DNA of 64,000 nucleotides from Streptomyces abikoensis (GTDB lineage: Bacteria > Actinomycetota > Actinomycetes > Streptomycetales > Streptomycetaceae). The position numbers and the translations under genes are program-made. Below are positions 14,480-23,959 of this stretch, one piece after another. The stretch is taken from contig NZ_BMRT01000005.1 in assembly GCF_014648775.1 (NCBI RefSeq), positions 124,001 to 188,000 on the forward strand, in the 5' to 3' direction. Under the pieces are notes generated by a model. The model had not been told where the DNA came from and searched no databases. It worked only from the letters and a program-made list of their open reading frames with translations. Each line of letters opens with the position of its first letter. The stretch's first letter is position 1.

Positions 14480-16963
14480 CTAAAGCTTCTCCACCGGCGC
14501 GTACCGCAAAAGCAACCGCTTCGGCTTCTCCCCACCGAAGTCGATCGACGCCTCCGCGTTGTCACCGCTGCCCTTGACCGCCACGACCGTGCCCAGCCCG
14601 AACGAGTCGTGCGTGACCCGGTCACCGACGGCCAGCGCCACGACGTCGCGCTCCTTGGCCCGCCGCGTCGCGAACCCGCTCGACGCCGCCTTGCCGCCGC
14701 GCGCCGAGCCGAAGCCGGACGAGCCGAAGCCGGACGAGATGCCGGAACCCGTCCGGGAGCCGGAACCCGCGCCCAGCGAGGACGCCGACGGCGTCGCGGG
14801 CCCGGTGCGGCGCCACGTCAGGTGCTGCTCCGGGATCTCCTCCAGGAACCGCGACGGCGGGTTGTACGCGGGCTGGCCCCAGGCGCTGCGCATGCTCGCC
14901 CGGGTCAGGTACAGCCGCTCGCGGGCGCGCGTGATGCCCACGTAGGCGAGCCGCCGCTCCTCCTCCAGCTCCTTGACCTGGCCGAGGGCCCGCAGGTGCG
15001 GGAAGACGCCGTCCTCCATGCCGGTGAGGAAGACGACCGGGAACTCCAGGCCCTTCGCGGTGTGCAGGGTCATCAGCGTGATGACGCCGGTGCCCTCCGT
15101 GTCCTCGTCGGGGATCTGGTCGGAGTCGGCGACGAGCGCGACCTTCTCCAGGAACTCGGCGAGCGTGCCCGGCTCGTCCTCCGTGCGCTCCTGCTCGAAC
15201 TCCAGGGCGACGGCGGCGAGCTCCTGGAGGTTCTCCACGCGGGTCTCGTCCTGGGGGTCCGTGGACGCCTGGAGCTCGGCGAGATAGCCCGTGCGCTCCA
15301 GGACCGCCTCCAGGACCGTCGCGGGGCCCGCCCCGGACTCGACGACCGTGCGGAGCTCCTCCAGCAGGACGTTGAAGCGCTTGACCGCGTTCGACGAGCG
15401 GGCGGCCATGCCGTACGCCTCGTCGACGCGCCGCAGCGCCTGCGCGAAGCTGATCTTCTCCCGGAGCGCCAGCGCCTCGATCATGGCCTCGGCGCGCTCG
15501 CCGATGCCGCGCTTGGGCACGTTGAGGATGCGCCGCAGCGGCACGGTGTCCTCGGGGTTGGCCAGCACCCGCAGGTACGCCAGGACGTCACGGACCTCCT
15601 TGCGCTCGTAGAAGCGCACGCCGCCGACGACCTTGTAGGGCAGGCCGACGCGGATGAAGATCTCTTCGAAGACACGGGACTGGGCGTTGGTGCGGTAGAA
15701 GACGGCGACGTCGCCCGCCTTCGCGTCGCCCGCGTCCGTCAGCCGGTCGATCTCGTCGGCGACGAACTGCGCCTCGTCGTGCTCGGTGTCGGCGACGTAG
15801 CCGGTGATGGTGCTGCCCGCGCCGGCCTGCGTCCACAGGTTCTTGGGACGGCGGTTCTGGTTGCGCTCGATGACCGCGTTGGCCGCGCTGAGGATCGTCT
15901 GCGTGGAGCGGTAGTTCTGCTCCAGCAGGATCGTGGTGGCGTCCGGGTAGTCCTCCTCGAACTGGAGGATGTTGCGGATGGTGGCGCCGCGGAAGGCGTA
16001 GATCGACTGATCGGCGTCACCGACGACGCACAGCTCGCCGACGCCCTCCTCGCCCGCCGTCTCGGGCGTGCCCACCAGCTCGCGCACCAGCGTGTACTGG
16101 GCGTGGTTGGTGTCCTGGTACTCGTCGACCAGGACGTGCCGGAAGCGGCGGCGGTAGTGCTCGGCCACGTCCGGGAACGCCTGGAGGAGGTGGACCGTGG
16201 TCATGATGATGTCGTCGAAGTCCAGTGCGTTGGCCTCGCGCAGCCGCGCCTGGTACATCGTGTACGCCTCGGCGAGCGTCTTCTCGAAGCCGTCCGCGGC
16301 CTTCGCCGCGAATGCCTCCTCGTCGATGAGCTCGTTCTTGAGGTTGGAGATCTTCGCGCTGAAGGACTTCGGCGGGAACTTCTTCGGGTCGAGGTCGAGA
16401 TCCCGGCAGACGAGCGCCATGAGGCGCTTGGAGTCGGCCGCGTCGTAGATCGAGAAGGAGGACGTGAAGCCCAGCTTCTTGCTCTCGCGGCGCAGGATCC
16501 GCACGCACGCGCTGTGGAAGGTCATCACCCACATGGCGTTGGCGCGGGGGCCGACGAGCTGCTCGACGCGCTCCTTCATCTCGCCGGCGGCCTTGTTGGT
16601 GAAGGTGATCGCGAGGATCTGCCCCGGGTGGACGTGGCGGGCGCCCAGGAGGTACGCGATGCGGTGGGTGAGCACCCGGGTCTTGCCCGAGCCGGCGCCC
16701 GCGACGATCAGCAGCGGGGAGCCCGTGTGCACGACGGCCTCGCGCTGCTGGTCGTTCATGCCCTCCAGCAGCGCGGCGGGATCCACGACGGGGCGGGCGG
16801 CGCCGTCGCGGTAGAACGCCTCCCTGGGTACGGGCGCGTCGAAGGCACCGCCGAAGAGGTCGTCCGGCAGGGGCTCGGGAACCGTGTCCTCCGGGGGCGG
16901 AGGGGGCTCCTCCTCGGCAGGGGCCAGGTCCGCCAGGAAGCTGTCGTCAAAGAGGCTGCTCAT
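14480..16963 (-). CDS. pcrA: ATP-dependent DNA helicase, UvrD/PcrA type
   Basis: Superfamily 1A 3'-5' helicase of 827 residues acting in nucleotide excision repair, mismatch processing and removal of RecA or RNA polymerase. Q-motif and Walker A are NDQQREAV and AGAGSGKT (about 70-100); motif II is VDEYQDTN; later motifs include QNYRST and MTLHTAKGLEF. The C-terminal tail after a Ser/Gly-rich linker ends in a Tudor-like segment VGDRVTHDSFGLGTVV that contacts RNA polymerase in relatives. GGGAGG precedes the ATG by 4 nt, but the promoter places the 5' end only about 3-4 nt upstream, so translation may be nearly leaderless. Confidence 0.95.
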   Translation of the reverse strand: MSSLFDDSFLADLAPAEEEPPPPPEDTVPEPLPDDLFGGAFDAPVPREAFYRDGAARPVVDPAALLEGMNDQQREAVVHTGSPLLIVAGAGSGKTRVLTHRIAYLLGARHVHPGQILAITFTNKAAGEMKERVEQLVGPRANAMWVMTFHSACVRILRRESKKLGFTSSFSIYDAADSKRLMALVCRDLDLDPKKFPPKSFSAKISNLKNELIDEEAFAAKAADGFEKTLAEAYTMYQARLREANALDFDDIIMTTVHLLQAFPDVAEHYRRRFRHVLVDEYQDTNHAQYTLVRELVGTPETAGEEGVGELCVVGDADQSIYAFRGATIRNILQFEEDYPDATTILLEQNYRSTQTILSAANAVIERNQNRRPKNLWTQAGAGSTITGYVADTEHDEAQFVADEIDRLTDAGDAKAGDVAVFYRTNAQSRVFEEIFIRVGLPYKVVGGVRFYERKEVRDVLAYLRVLANPEDTVPLRRILNVPKRGIGERAEAMIEALALREKISFAQALRRVDEAYGMAARSSNAVKRFNVLLEELRTVVESGAGPATVLEAVLERTGYLAELQASTDPQDETRVENLQELAAVALEFEQERTEDEPGTLAEFLEKVALVADSDQIPDEDTEGTGVITLMTLHTAKGLEFPVVFLTGMEDGVFPHLRALGQVKELEEERRLAYVGITRARERLYLTRASMRSAWGQPAYNPPSRFLEEIPEQHLTWRRTGPATPSASSLGAGSGSRTGSGISSGFGSSGFGSARGGKAASSGFATRRAKERDVVALAVGDRVTHDSFGLGTVVAVKGSGDNAEASIDFGGEKPKRLLLRYAPVEKL

Positions 16964-16972
16964 CGCCTCCCG

Positions 16973-16995
16973 AGTCTAGGCCGCCCCACCGACAG
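16973..16995 (-). promoter_or_regulatory. RecA-NDp (PafBC-type) promoter of pcrA
   Basis: On the minus strand CTGTCGGTG (16995-16987), exactly 8 nt, then TAGACT (16978-16973) match tTGTCRGTG-N8-TAnnnT at all but the weakly conserved first T. The -10 box ends 9 nt before the ATG. This predicts LexA-independent, DNA-damage-induced transcription of the helicase. Match is direct; regulation is inferred. Confidence 0.7.
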
Positions 16996-17070
16996 CCGAG
17001 CCGGGATCCGGCCGACAGTGGCCGGGCCCACAGCTCCGGGCCGGAGCCGGGAGGGGCCGGAGGGCGCGGC

Positions 17071-17424
17071 TCAGACCCACAGCACCGCGATGAAGACGTT
17101 GGTCGCCGTCAACGCGCCCACCGTGCCGAACATGGGCGCCGGAACGTTCTCCTCGTCCCGCTTCACATAGACCAGACCCAGGATCACGACGAGCAGCGCG
17201 AGCTTCACGCCGATCTTCACAGTGTTGATCGTGTCGCCCTGGCTCTGGTGGATACCGACCAGCGCGACACCTGTGACCAGCATCGTCAGCGCGCCGTGCA
17301 GCATCGCCGGCACCATGCGGGCCTCGCCCTTGCCCATGAGCTTCATCTGGGTGAGGAACCCGCCGAGCAGGGAGGCGATGCCGATGATGTGGAGGCCGAC
17401 GACGGCGTGAAGGAGAACGTCCAT
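17071..17424 (-). CDS. Small four-helix membrane protein of unknown function
   Basis: 117 residues, nearly all in four hydrophobic segments (about 2-22, 38-58, 67-85 and 97-117) joined by short charged loops such as KGEARM and VKRDEEN. I do not recognise a named family; conserved integral membrane proteins of this size sit beside pcrA in Streptomyces. The ATG at 17424 is preceded by TAGGGT with an 8-nt gap, which suggests a leaderless transcript. Independent of pcrA by promoter, though on the same strand. No enzymatic motif is visible. Confidence 0.8.
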   Translation of the reverse strand: MDVLLHAVVGLHIIGIASLLGGFLTQMKLMGKGEARMVPAMLHGALTMLVTGVALVGIHQSQGDTINTVKIGVKLALLVVILGLVYVKRDEENVPAPMFGTVGALTATNVFIAVLWV

Positions 17425-17700
17425 GGGCACCGACCCTAACCGGGGCCATAGCACCACTCCGCGCCCAGGTGGGGCAGGGACACCACCTCGGTCACTCCAC
17501 GGCACCGTCCTTCCGAGTCGGCAGGGGCGGCCCGCCAGGTGCGATCGCCAAACAGCCGATTCAGGGCAATACCGGTCATGGCCGTTTCGCGGTGATCCCG
17601 AGGTTTAGCGTCCTGCTCCAGACGGCGGTGGCCCGCCCTCACCCCCCTCGTGCGGGCCGCCGCCGGTCCCCCCGCCGGACGGAAGGAAGTGACGGCCGCC

Positions 17701-18777
17701 GTGGCCACGCACCGAAAGCCCAAGCAGCACCCTCTCGTCGGCGGCACCGCCCGTACCGCGGCCACGCTCGCCCTGGCGGGCGCGGCCACCGCCACCGCGC
17801 TCGAGGGCACCGGCCACGCCGCCCCCGCGCCCACCCCCGCCCAGGCCAGGGCCCAGGTGGCCCGGTACTACCAGCAGGCCGAGGTCGCCACCGAGCAGTA
17901 CAACGGGGTGAAGGAGCGCTCGGACAGAGCCCGCTCGGTGCTCGCCGGGCTCCAGGACGAGGCCGCCCGCAAGACCGAGCGCCTCAACGCCGCCCGCAAC
18001 GCCCTCGGCTCCTTCGCCGCCGCCCAGTACCGGGACGGCTCGATGCCCACCAGCATGCGGCTGCTGCTGTCCACCCGCCCGGAGCACTTCCTGGAGAACG
18101 CCTCGCTCGCCGACCGCGCGGGCCAGGGGCAGGCCGCCGCGATCTCCCGGGTCCGCCGGGAGCTGCTGGACGTCCAGCGGGTGCGGACGACGGCGGAGGC
18201 GCGGCTCGCGGAGATCCGGCGCGAGGAGAGCGCGCTCGCCGCCCACAAGCGCACCATCGAGGCCAAGCTGGACCGGGCCCGGCAGCTGCTGAGCGAGCTG
18301 CCCGCCGAGGAGGCCACCGCGATCCGTACGGGAGACACCGGCGCGGGCGTGGCGCGGGCGGCGGACACCGCGAAGGCGTCCGTCGCGTCCGGGTCGGAGG
18401 CGGTCGGCGAGGTGGCCCGCGCGGTGTCGGGGCGGGCGGCGCGGGCGGTGGCCTTCGCGTACTCCGCGCTCGGCAAGCCGTACGAGTGGGGGGCGACCGG
18501 CCCGTCGTCCTTCGACTGCTCGGGACTCACCCAGGCCGCGTGGCAGGCGGCGGGGGTGTCCCTACCGCGCACCACCTACACCCAGATCAACGCCGGGCGG
18601 CGGGTCTCCCGCGACCGGCTCGCCCCGGGGGACCTGGTGTTCTTCTACTCCGGGATCAGCCACGTCGGCCTCTACGTCGGCGACGGCAAGATGATCCACG
18701 CCCCGCACCCGGGGGCCCCGGTGCGGGTCGCGCCGGTCGACGAGATGCCGTTCGCGGGGGCGACCCGCCCGGCGTGA
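17701..18777 (+). CDS. Secreted NlpC/P60 peptidoglycan endopeptidase
   Basis: 358 residues. An N-terminal export signal (about 1-40) ends at a GHAAPAP cleavage region, followed by a long coiled coil (about 45-200) of the type that regulates such hydrolases, and a C-terminal NlpC/P60 domain. The catalytic Cys is in FDCSGL (about Cys273), with His about 321 in SHVGLY and a third polar residue His333. The enzyme should cleave D-Glu-mDAP type bonds in stem peptides. The GTG at 17701 has GGAAGGAA at a good distance; a GTG at 17689 is possible but too close to that site. The 276 bp upstream show no clear riboswitch. Confidence 0.9.
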   Translation: MATHRKPKQHPLVGGTARTAATLALAGAATATALEGTGHAAPAPTPAQARAQVARYYQQAEVATEQYNGVKERSDRARSVLAGLQDEAARKTERLNAARNALGSFAAAQYRDGSMPTSMRLLLSTRPEHFLENASLADRAGQGQAAAISRVRRELLDVQRVRTTAEARLAEIRREESALAAHKRTIEAKLDRARQLLSELPAEEATAIRTGDTGAGVARAADTAKASVASGSEAVGEVARAVSGRAARAVAFAYSALGKPYEWGATGPSSFDCSGLTQAAWQAAGVSLPRTTYTQINAGRRVSRDRLAPGDLVFFYSGISHVGLYVGDGKMIHAPHPGAPVRVAPVDEMPFAGATRPA

Positions 18778-18798
18778 GCCCGCCCAGGACGTACCGGG

Positions 18799-19914
18799 TT
18801 AGTGGGCCACCTGCTTCGTCAGCCACTTGAAGACGTCCGGGACCTGCCGCTTCCAGACGGCCGTGCCGTGGCCGCCCGCGCCCGGCGGGATCAGGACGGT
18901 CTCCACGGTCGTCGGCGGCTTGGCCGCCTGCTTGAGCGCCTGGCCGCCCTGGTAGCCGTCGGTCTCGGCGCCGGAGACGAAGAGCGCCACCTTGGGCGGG
19001 GTCGCGGCGTGCTCGAGCATCTTCAGCGGGTTGTTGGCGTCGCGGAGTTCCGGGGTCTTCGCGGTGAGCGCGCCGGGCTCGCCTGCGGGGTCGTTGTAGC
19101 CGGACAGGCTCACGCCCGCGCGGTAGCGGTCGGGGTGCGCGACGGCCAGCCTGGCGGCGCAGTGGGCGCCCGCCGAGTAGCCGGCGACGGCCCAGCCGTC
19201 GGCCCGGTCGTCGGCGCGGAAGGTGTCGGTGACCATCTTGCGGACGTCGACGCTCAGCCAGGTGTCGGCGTTGACCTTGCCGGGGATGTTGGCGCAGCCG
19301 GTGTCGGTGTCGCCGAGGAGGGTGGTGCGCGGCGCCACGATGATGAAGGGGGCCACCTCGCCCCGCTGCATCATGGGCTTGAGCTGGGTATTCACCTCAA
19401 GGGTGCCGAACCAGGCCTTCGCCGAGCCGGGGAAGCCGGGCAGCACCTCGACCACGGGGAACTTCTTGTCCTTGTACGCGGGGTCGTCGTACTGCGGGGG
19501 CAGCCAGACGTAGACCTCGCCCTCCACGCCGGATATGTGGCCCTTGAGCTGGGTCTCCAGGACCCCGGGGCCCATGCGCTTGTCGGCGGTGGGCTTGAAC
19601 GTGGCAACGGTCTTCGGCCCCTGGTCGGGCGTCTTGCCGCCGGTGCCGTCCGGGCCGAGGTCGGCGGCGGCCTTGACGTGGTTGCCGGTGCCGAGGAGGT
19701 CGGCCCAGGTGTCGAAGAGGCCGTTGGCGTTGTTGACGATCACGAAGACCATCACGATCGCCGTGGCCTGCGCGAACAGCAGCATGAGGACGCGCGTCGC
19801 GTGCCGGACGAGCCGGGGCCCGCCTATTCGGCCCCAGAGGCCCAGCGGCAGCGCGAGGGCCACCACGACCAGGGCGATCGTGATCAGGAGGAAGGGGGTC
19901 CCCGTCAGGCTCAT
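18799..19914 (-). CDS. Membrane-anchored esterase of the alpha/beta-hydrolase fold
   Basis: 371 residues. The N-terminus has two membrane helices (about 6-28 and 38-62) preceding an extracytoplasmic hydrolase domain of the putative esterase (esterase D/Fes/mycolyltransferase-like) family. The nucleophile elbow is GYSAGAH; VLPGFPGSAKAW marks the oxyanion region and GGHGTAVWKRQ near residue 350 supplies a candidate catalytic His. It is convergent with the NlpC/P60 gene 21 bp away. Natural substrate unknown; cell-envelope esters are a reasonable guess from the topology. No strong ribosome-binding site is visible before the ATG. Confidence 0.85.
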   Translation of the reverse strand: MSLTGTPFLLITIALVVVALALPLGLWGRIGGPRLVRHATRVLMLLFAQATAIVMVFVIVNNANGLFDTWADLLGTGNHVKAAADLGPDGTGGKTPDQGPKTVATFKPTADKRMGPGVLETQLKGHISGVEGEVYVWLPPQYDDPAYKDKKFPVVEVLPGFPGSAKAWFGTLEVNTQLKPMMQRGEVAPFIIVAPRTTLLGDTDTGCANIPGKVNADTWLSVDVRKMVTDTFRADDRADGWAVAGYSAGAHCAARLAVAHPDRYRAGVSLSGYNDPAGEPGALTAKTPELRDANNPLKMLEHAATPPKVALFVSGAETDGYQGGQALKQAAKPPTTVETVLIPPGAGGHGTAVWKRQVPDVFKWLTKQVAH

Positions 19915-20029
19915 CGGATCATCGTGCTCTCGTTTCCCGGTGCTGTTCCTGTCGCCTGTGACTAGATGGCGAGGAACTCCGGGAGGTTCCGCCGATGACC
20001 GCCCGACGGACGAGGGTCACACCGCCAGG

Positions 20030-20725
20030 TCACACCAGGCGGCGCGCCGTCGCCCAGCGTGTCAGCTCGTGCCGGTTGGACAGCTGGAGCTTGCGCAGCA
20101 CCGCCGAGACATGCGATTCCACCGTCTTCACGGAGATGAAGAGCTGCTTGGCGATCTCCTTGTAGGCGTAGCCGCGCGCGATCAGCCGGAGCACCTCGCG
20201 CTCGCGCTGGGTCAGCCGGTCGAGGTCCTCGTCGACGGGCGGGGCGTCCGTGGAGGCGAAGGCGTCGAGGACGAAGCCGGCCAGGCGGGGCGAGAAGACC
20301 GCGTCGCCGTCCTTGATCCGGAAGATGGCGTCGACCAGATCACCACCGGTGATCGTCTTGGTGACGTAGCCGCGAGCGCCGCCCCGGATGACACCGATGA
20401 CGTCCTCGGCAGCGTCGGAGACGGACAGCGCGAGGAAGCGGACCGGGGACTCCTGCCCGCCCATCAGCGAGGCGCAGCGGCGCAGCACCTCGACCCCGCC
20501 GCCGCCGGGCAGGTGGACGTCGAGCAGCACCACCTCGGGGCGGGTCGCGGTGATGACCGTGACCGCCTGGTCGACGTCGGCCGCCTCGCCGACGACCTCG
20601 ACGCCCGTACGGTCCGTGGCCCCGATCTCGGCCTGCACGCCCGTCCGGAACATCCGGTGGTCGTCGACCAGCACGACCCGGACGTGGCGCTCGGCCGTCT
20701 CCCCTGCCGTCTGCTCGGTCGTCAT
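20030..20725 (-). CDS. NarL/LuxR-type response regulator
   Basis: 231 residues. Receiver domain about 14-135 with acidic pair Asp21-Asp22, phospho-acceptor Asp69 in VLLDVHLPG and a conserved Lys in VTKTITGGDL. The C-terminal LuxR helix-turn-helix is at about 165-225 (LTQREREVLRLIARGYAYKEIAKQL). The ATG overlaps the stop of the upstream kinase gene (ATGA), so the kinase-regulator pair is translationally coupled. Target genes are not known, but the kinase's PspC domain and the neighbouring PspC protein suggest an envelope-stress circuit. Confidence 0.93.
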   Translation of the reverse strand: MTTEQTAGETAERHVRVVLVDDHRMFRTGVQAEIGATDRTGVEVVGEAADVDQAVTVITATRPEVVLLDVHLPGGGGVEVLRRCASLMGGQESPVRFLALSVSDAAEDVIGVIRGGARGYVTKTITGGDLVDAIFRIKDGDAVFSPRLAGFVLDAFASTDAPPVDEDLDRLTQREREVLRLIARGYAYKEIAKQLFISVKTVESHVSAVLRKLQLSNRHELTRWATARRLV

Positions 20726-21996
20726 GCGTTCTCCGCCCTCTCCATCTCCAGCTCCCATTCCGTCCCCCCGCCGGGCGCGGGTCGCACGCGTGCGGTGCCG
20801 CCGTTGCGCTGCATCCGGCCGATGATGGACTCCCGGACGCCCATCCGGTCCTCCGGGACCGCGTCCAGGTCGAACCCGGGCCCCCGGTCGCGCACCGAGA
20901 TGAAGACCGTACGCCCCTCGACCTCGGCGTACACCTGCACGGCTCCGCCGTCGCCACCGTACTTGGCCGCGTTGACCATGGCCTCACGGGCCGCCTGGAG
21001 CTGGGCGTCGAGCCTGTCGTCGAGGGGGCAGTCGCCGACCACGACGACCTCGATGGGCACCCCGTGGTGGTCCTCGACGCGGGCGGCGGTGCTCCGGACG
21101 GCTTCCCCGAGGGTGCTGGGCTCCTCGGCCTCCTCCTTGCCGCGGCCCTCGGGGTCGTAGAGCCAGTTCCGCAGCTCGCGCTCCTGGGCGCGGGCGAGCC
21201 GGGCGACCTCGCGGGAGTCCTCGGCGTTGCGCTGGATCAGGGTGAGCGTGTGGAGGACGGAGTCGTGGACGTGGGCGGCGACCTCGGCGCGCTCCTGGGC
21301 CCGGATGCGCATGGTCCGCTCGGCGGAGAGGTCCTGGGCCATCCGGACGACCGAGGGCCCTGCCAGCAGCGCGATGCCGACCACCATGGCGAGCGACGCC
21401 TGGAGCACCGTCCCCAAGTGCTCGACGGAGCCCTGGAGGACGACGACGCCGGTGGCGCCGACGCCCACCAGCACCACGCCCGCGCCCGCCCGCGCGAGGG
21501 GCAGGACGCGCTTGCGGCGGCCGACCTCCACCCAGTGGGCACGACGGGCGTTGTCGGCCTGGCGCCAGACGAGGGCGACGCCCGCGCAGATCAGCACGAG
21601 CGGCACGAGGTAGGCGTTGGCGCGGCCGAGGTGGAGGCGGTCGAGGAAGACGAAGGCGCTGACGACGAGCGCGACGAGAGCGGCGGCCTGCCCCCGGTCG
21701 GGCTTGCGGGCGAGCAGGCGGCGGCGCCCGTCGGCGGAGACGGTGACCTCCGCGAACGGCCGGCGCGGGCCGTCGACGCCGCCGACGCCCAGCGGCACGA
21801 CGAACCAGAACACCGCGTAGAGCAGCGCGCCCATGCCCTGGGCCGTCATCAGCGCCACGAACACCAGCCGCACCCAGGACACGGGCACGCCCAGGTGCCC
21901 CGCGAGCCCGCGCGCCACGCCGCCGAGCATCCGCCCTTCGTCGCTGCGGTAGAGCTTGCGCAGGGGCGGGCCGTCGGGGTGCGGAGCGGTGGTCAT
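20722..21996 (-). CDS. PspC-domain sensor histidine kinase
   Basis: 424 residues. An N-terminal PspC domain (about 12-70, with GRMLGGVARGLAGHLGV and a membrane helix) is followed by about four more membrane helices, a HisKA_3-type dimerisation helix with His244 in HVHDSVLHTL, and a HATPase domain with an N-box EAMVNAAKYG (about 336-345) and DRGPGFD. PspC ties membrane stress sensing to signalling in phage-shock-type systems. It forms a pair with the overlapping response regulator downstream. The start ATG at 21996 lacks an obvious ribosome-binding site. Confidence 0.92.
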   Translation of the reverse strand: MTTAPHPDGPPLRKLYRSDEGRMLGGVARGLAGHLGVPVSWVRLVFVALMTAQGMGALLYAVFWFVVPLGVGGVDGPRRPFAEVTVSADGRRRLLARKPDRGQAAALVALVVSAFVFLDRLHLGRANAYLVPLVLICAGVALVWRQADNARRAHWVEVGRRKRVLPLARAGAGVVLVGVGATGVVVLQGSVEHLGTVLQASLAMVVGIALLAGPSVVRMAQDLSAERTMRIRAQERAEVAAHVHDSVLHTLTLIQRNAEDSREVARLARAQERELRNWLYDPEGRGKEEAEEPSTLGEAVRSTAARVEDHHGVPIEVVVVGDCPLDDRLDAQLQAAREAMVNAAKYGGDGGAVQVYAEVEGRTVFISVRDRGPGFDLDAVPEDRMGVRESIIGRMQRNGGTARVRPAPGGGTEWELEMERAENA

Positions 21997-22102
21997 GCAC
22001 TGATCGTCACACGGGCGGCCGCGCGCGGGCATCAGGGTCGACCCTGACGGGACCCGGGGAATGCCCGGGGTGGCGGGAGGGGTGACGGCGGGTCAGGCCG
22101 GG

Positions 22103-23827
22103 TCAGGGCCGTGCGCCCGTGCGGAAGCCGTCGCGGACCACGTCGAACACGGGCCGGTGGCGCTCCCAGTCGGCCTTCGGGGCGGACAGGTAGATGGCGT
22201 ACTCGGCGCCGCCCTCACGGCCGAAGCCCAGGTCGACGGCCTGGAAGTCCCGGACCCGGCCGGACCAGGTGAACTCCCAGATCGCCGCGGGCTCGTCACG
22301 GAAGGTCGTCTCCTGGAGCCGGCCCCGGTGGTAGTTCCGGATCTCCGGGGACGCCTTGAGCTGCTGCTCGACGTCCTTCCAGTGCTGGACGTGGTCGCGG
22401 CCCGCGAAGTCCAGGACATTGATCTTGAGGCCGACGAGCCCGGTCCGGTCGATGTAGTCGACCTCGCGGGAGGACTTCTCCTGCCGGGTCCAGCCGTCGG
22501 GGACGGGGAAGGAGACGCCGAGCTGCTTCTCCTCGACCAGGTGGTAGCCCTTGGGGAGGGGCGGGTAGGTCGGCGGCGGCTTCGGCGCCGGGGTGGTGGA
22601 GCCGTGCGCCGGGGCCGGGGTCGGGGTGGTGTCCGGCCGCTCGGCGCGGGGCTCCTCGCCGTCGTCCCGGGTGAGGAGGTAGGCGCCGGCCGCGAGGGCG
22701 CCCGCGACGACGGTCGCGGCGGCCGCCCACCACCACCGGGCCGCCCGGCGACGGGCCTTGGCGGGCGCGGCAGGCGGAGCGGGTGGGGCGAACGGGGTGG
22801 GCGGGGTGGGCGAGGGCGCGACGGTGGTCGCGGAGCCGGTCGCCCCAGTCGCGGGGACGGCCGTCGGGGCAGTCGTCGTGGCGTCGGGTGCGGGTGTGGG
22901 GACGGGGGCGGAAGCGGGCGTGGGGGTGACGGCGGGTGGGGCCGGGCGGGGTGCCGGGGGCTCGGCGAGTCCCTGGGGCGTCCGGTGGGCGGCCGTGGCG
23001 GCCTCGGCCGCCGGCTCCCGGAGGATCTGCTCGACCAGTTCGGCCGGGGGCCGCAGGGCCGGGTCCTTGGCCAGCAGCGTCTCGATCAGCTTGGTCAGCG
23101 GCCCCGCCTGCCGCGGCGGCGCCAGCGGGTCCATGGCGATGGCGTACGCCGTCTCGACGGCGGTGTCCCGCCGGAACGGCGGCCGGCCCTCCAGGGCCTG
23201 ATAGAGCGTGGCGCCGAGCGCCCACAGATCGGAGGCCGGTCCCGGCTTGCCACCCTTGACGCGCTCGGGGGCGATGTAGTCGATCGAGCCGACCATCTCG
23301 CCGGTCTTGGTGAGGGTCGAGGTACCCGTGGACTGGGCGATGCCGAAGTCGGTGAGGACGACCCGCCCGTCGTGCCCGAGAAGGACGTTGCCGGGCTTCA
23401 CATCGCGGTGCAGCACGCCGGCCGCGTGCGCGGCGCGCAGCGCGGCGGTCATGCCGCGCCCGATGCGCGCGGTCTCCTCGGGGCCGATCGGGCCGCGCTT
23501 GAGGACGTCGCCGAGCGTCGTGGACGGCACGTACTCCATCACGATGCAGGGCAGACCGTCGTCCTCGACCACGTCGTGGACGACGACCACATTGGGGTGG
23601 GCGATCCGGGCCGCGCTGCGCGCCTCGCGCCGGGTGCGCTCGTAGAGGGTGGCGAGCTCGTCCTCCTCCAGGCCGGGATTGACGTGCAGCCGCTTCACCG
23701 CGACCTGACGGGCGAGCAACTCGTCCTCGGCGCGCCAGACGGTGCCCATGCCGCCCCGGCCTATACGCTCGGCCAGGCGGTACCGGCCGGCGACCAGCCG
23801 ACCCGCCTCAGGCGCTGCACCGTGCAC
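22103..23827 (-). CDS. Transmembrane Ser/Thr protein kinase with extracellular sensor domain
   Basis: 574 residues. A Hanks-type kinase domain occupies about 13-275: glycine loop GRGGMG, catalytic Lys in AVKRL, HRDVKPGN and DFGIAQ, then SIDYIAPER. A Pro/Ala-rich linker of about 120 residues, one membrane helix (about 365-385), a short Pro-rich spacer and an extracellular domain of about 150 residues (GYHLV...FPVPDGWTR...WEFTW) follow. There are no PASTA repeats. The extracellular domain is homologous to that of the kinase at 36234-37826. The GTG start at 23827 has GGAGGT 7 nt upstream. Divergent from the PspC protein gene. Confidence 0.9.
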   Translation of the reverse strand: MHGAAPEAGRLVAGRYRLAERIGRGGMGTVWRAEDELLARQVAVKRLHVNPGLEEDELATLYERTRREARSAARIAHPNVVVVHDVVEDDGLPCIVMEYVPSTTLGDVLKRGPIGPEETARIGRGMTAALRAAHAAGVLHRDVKPGNVLLGHDGRVVLTDFGIAQSTGTSTLTKTGEMVGSIDYIAPERVKGGKPGPASDLWALGATLYQALEGRPPFRRDTAVETAYAIAMDPLAPPRQAGPLTKLIETLLAKDPALRPPAELVEQILREPAAEAATAAHRTPQGLAEPPAPRPAPPAVTPTPASAPVPTPAPDATTTAPTAVPATGATGSATTVAPSPTPPTPFAPPAPPAAPAKARRRAARWWWAAAATVVAGALAAGAYLLTRDDGEEPRAERPDTTPTPAPAHGSTTPAPKPPPTYPPLPKGYHLVEEKQLGVSFPVPDGWTRQEKSSREVDYIDRTGLVGLKINVLDFAGRDHVQHWKDVEQQLKASPEIRNYHRGRLQETTFRDEPAAIWEFTWSGRVRDFQAVDLGFGREGGAEYAIYLSAPKADWERHRPVFDVVRDGFRTGARP

Positions 23828-23867
23828 CGCGCGACCTCCGGTTCCCCCGTCGTATGTTCGATGCGCC

Positions 23868-23903
23868 ACCCTAACCGGATCGATCTCAGGGGCGATCTCA
23901 GGG
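23868..23903. promoter_or_regulatory. Direct repeats in the kinase / PspC divergent promoter region
   Basis: Two copies of CGATCTCAGGG (23881-23891 and 23893-23903) lie head to tail, next to a minus-strand TAGGGT (23873-23868) that could be the -10 of the kinase gene. Tandem 11-bp repeats spaced one turn apart suit a response-regulator dimer; the coupled PspC-kinase regulator nearby is an obvious but untested candidate. Confidence 0.35.
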
Positions 23904-23959
23904 AACGTCCAGGGTCGGCACGGGTGCCGTACACACATTCCGGTTGACACCATGTCCCC

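Noticed and set aside
23943..23948. TTGACA as -35 of the PspC gene
   Set aside because: It is only 11 bp before the start codon, leaving no room for a -10 element.
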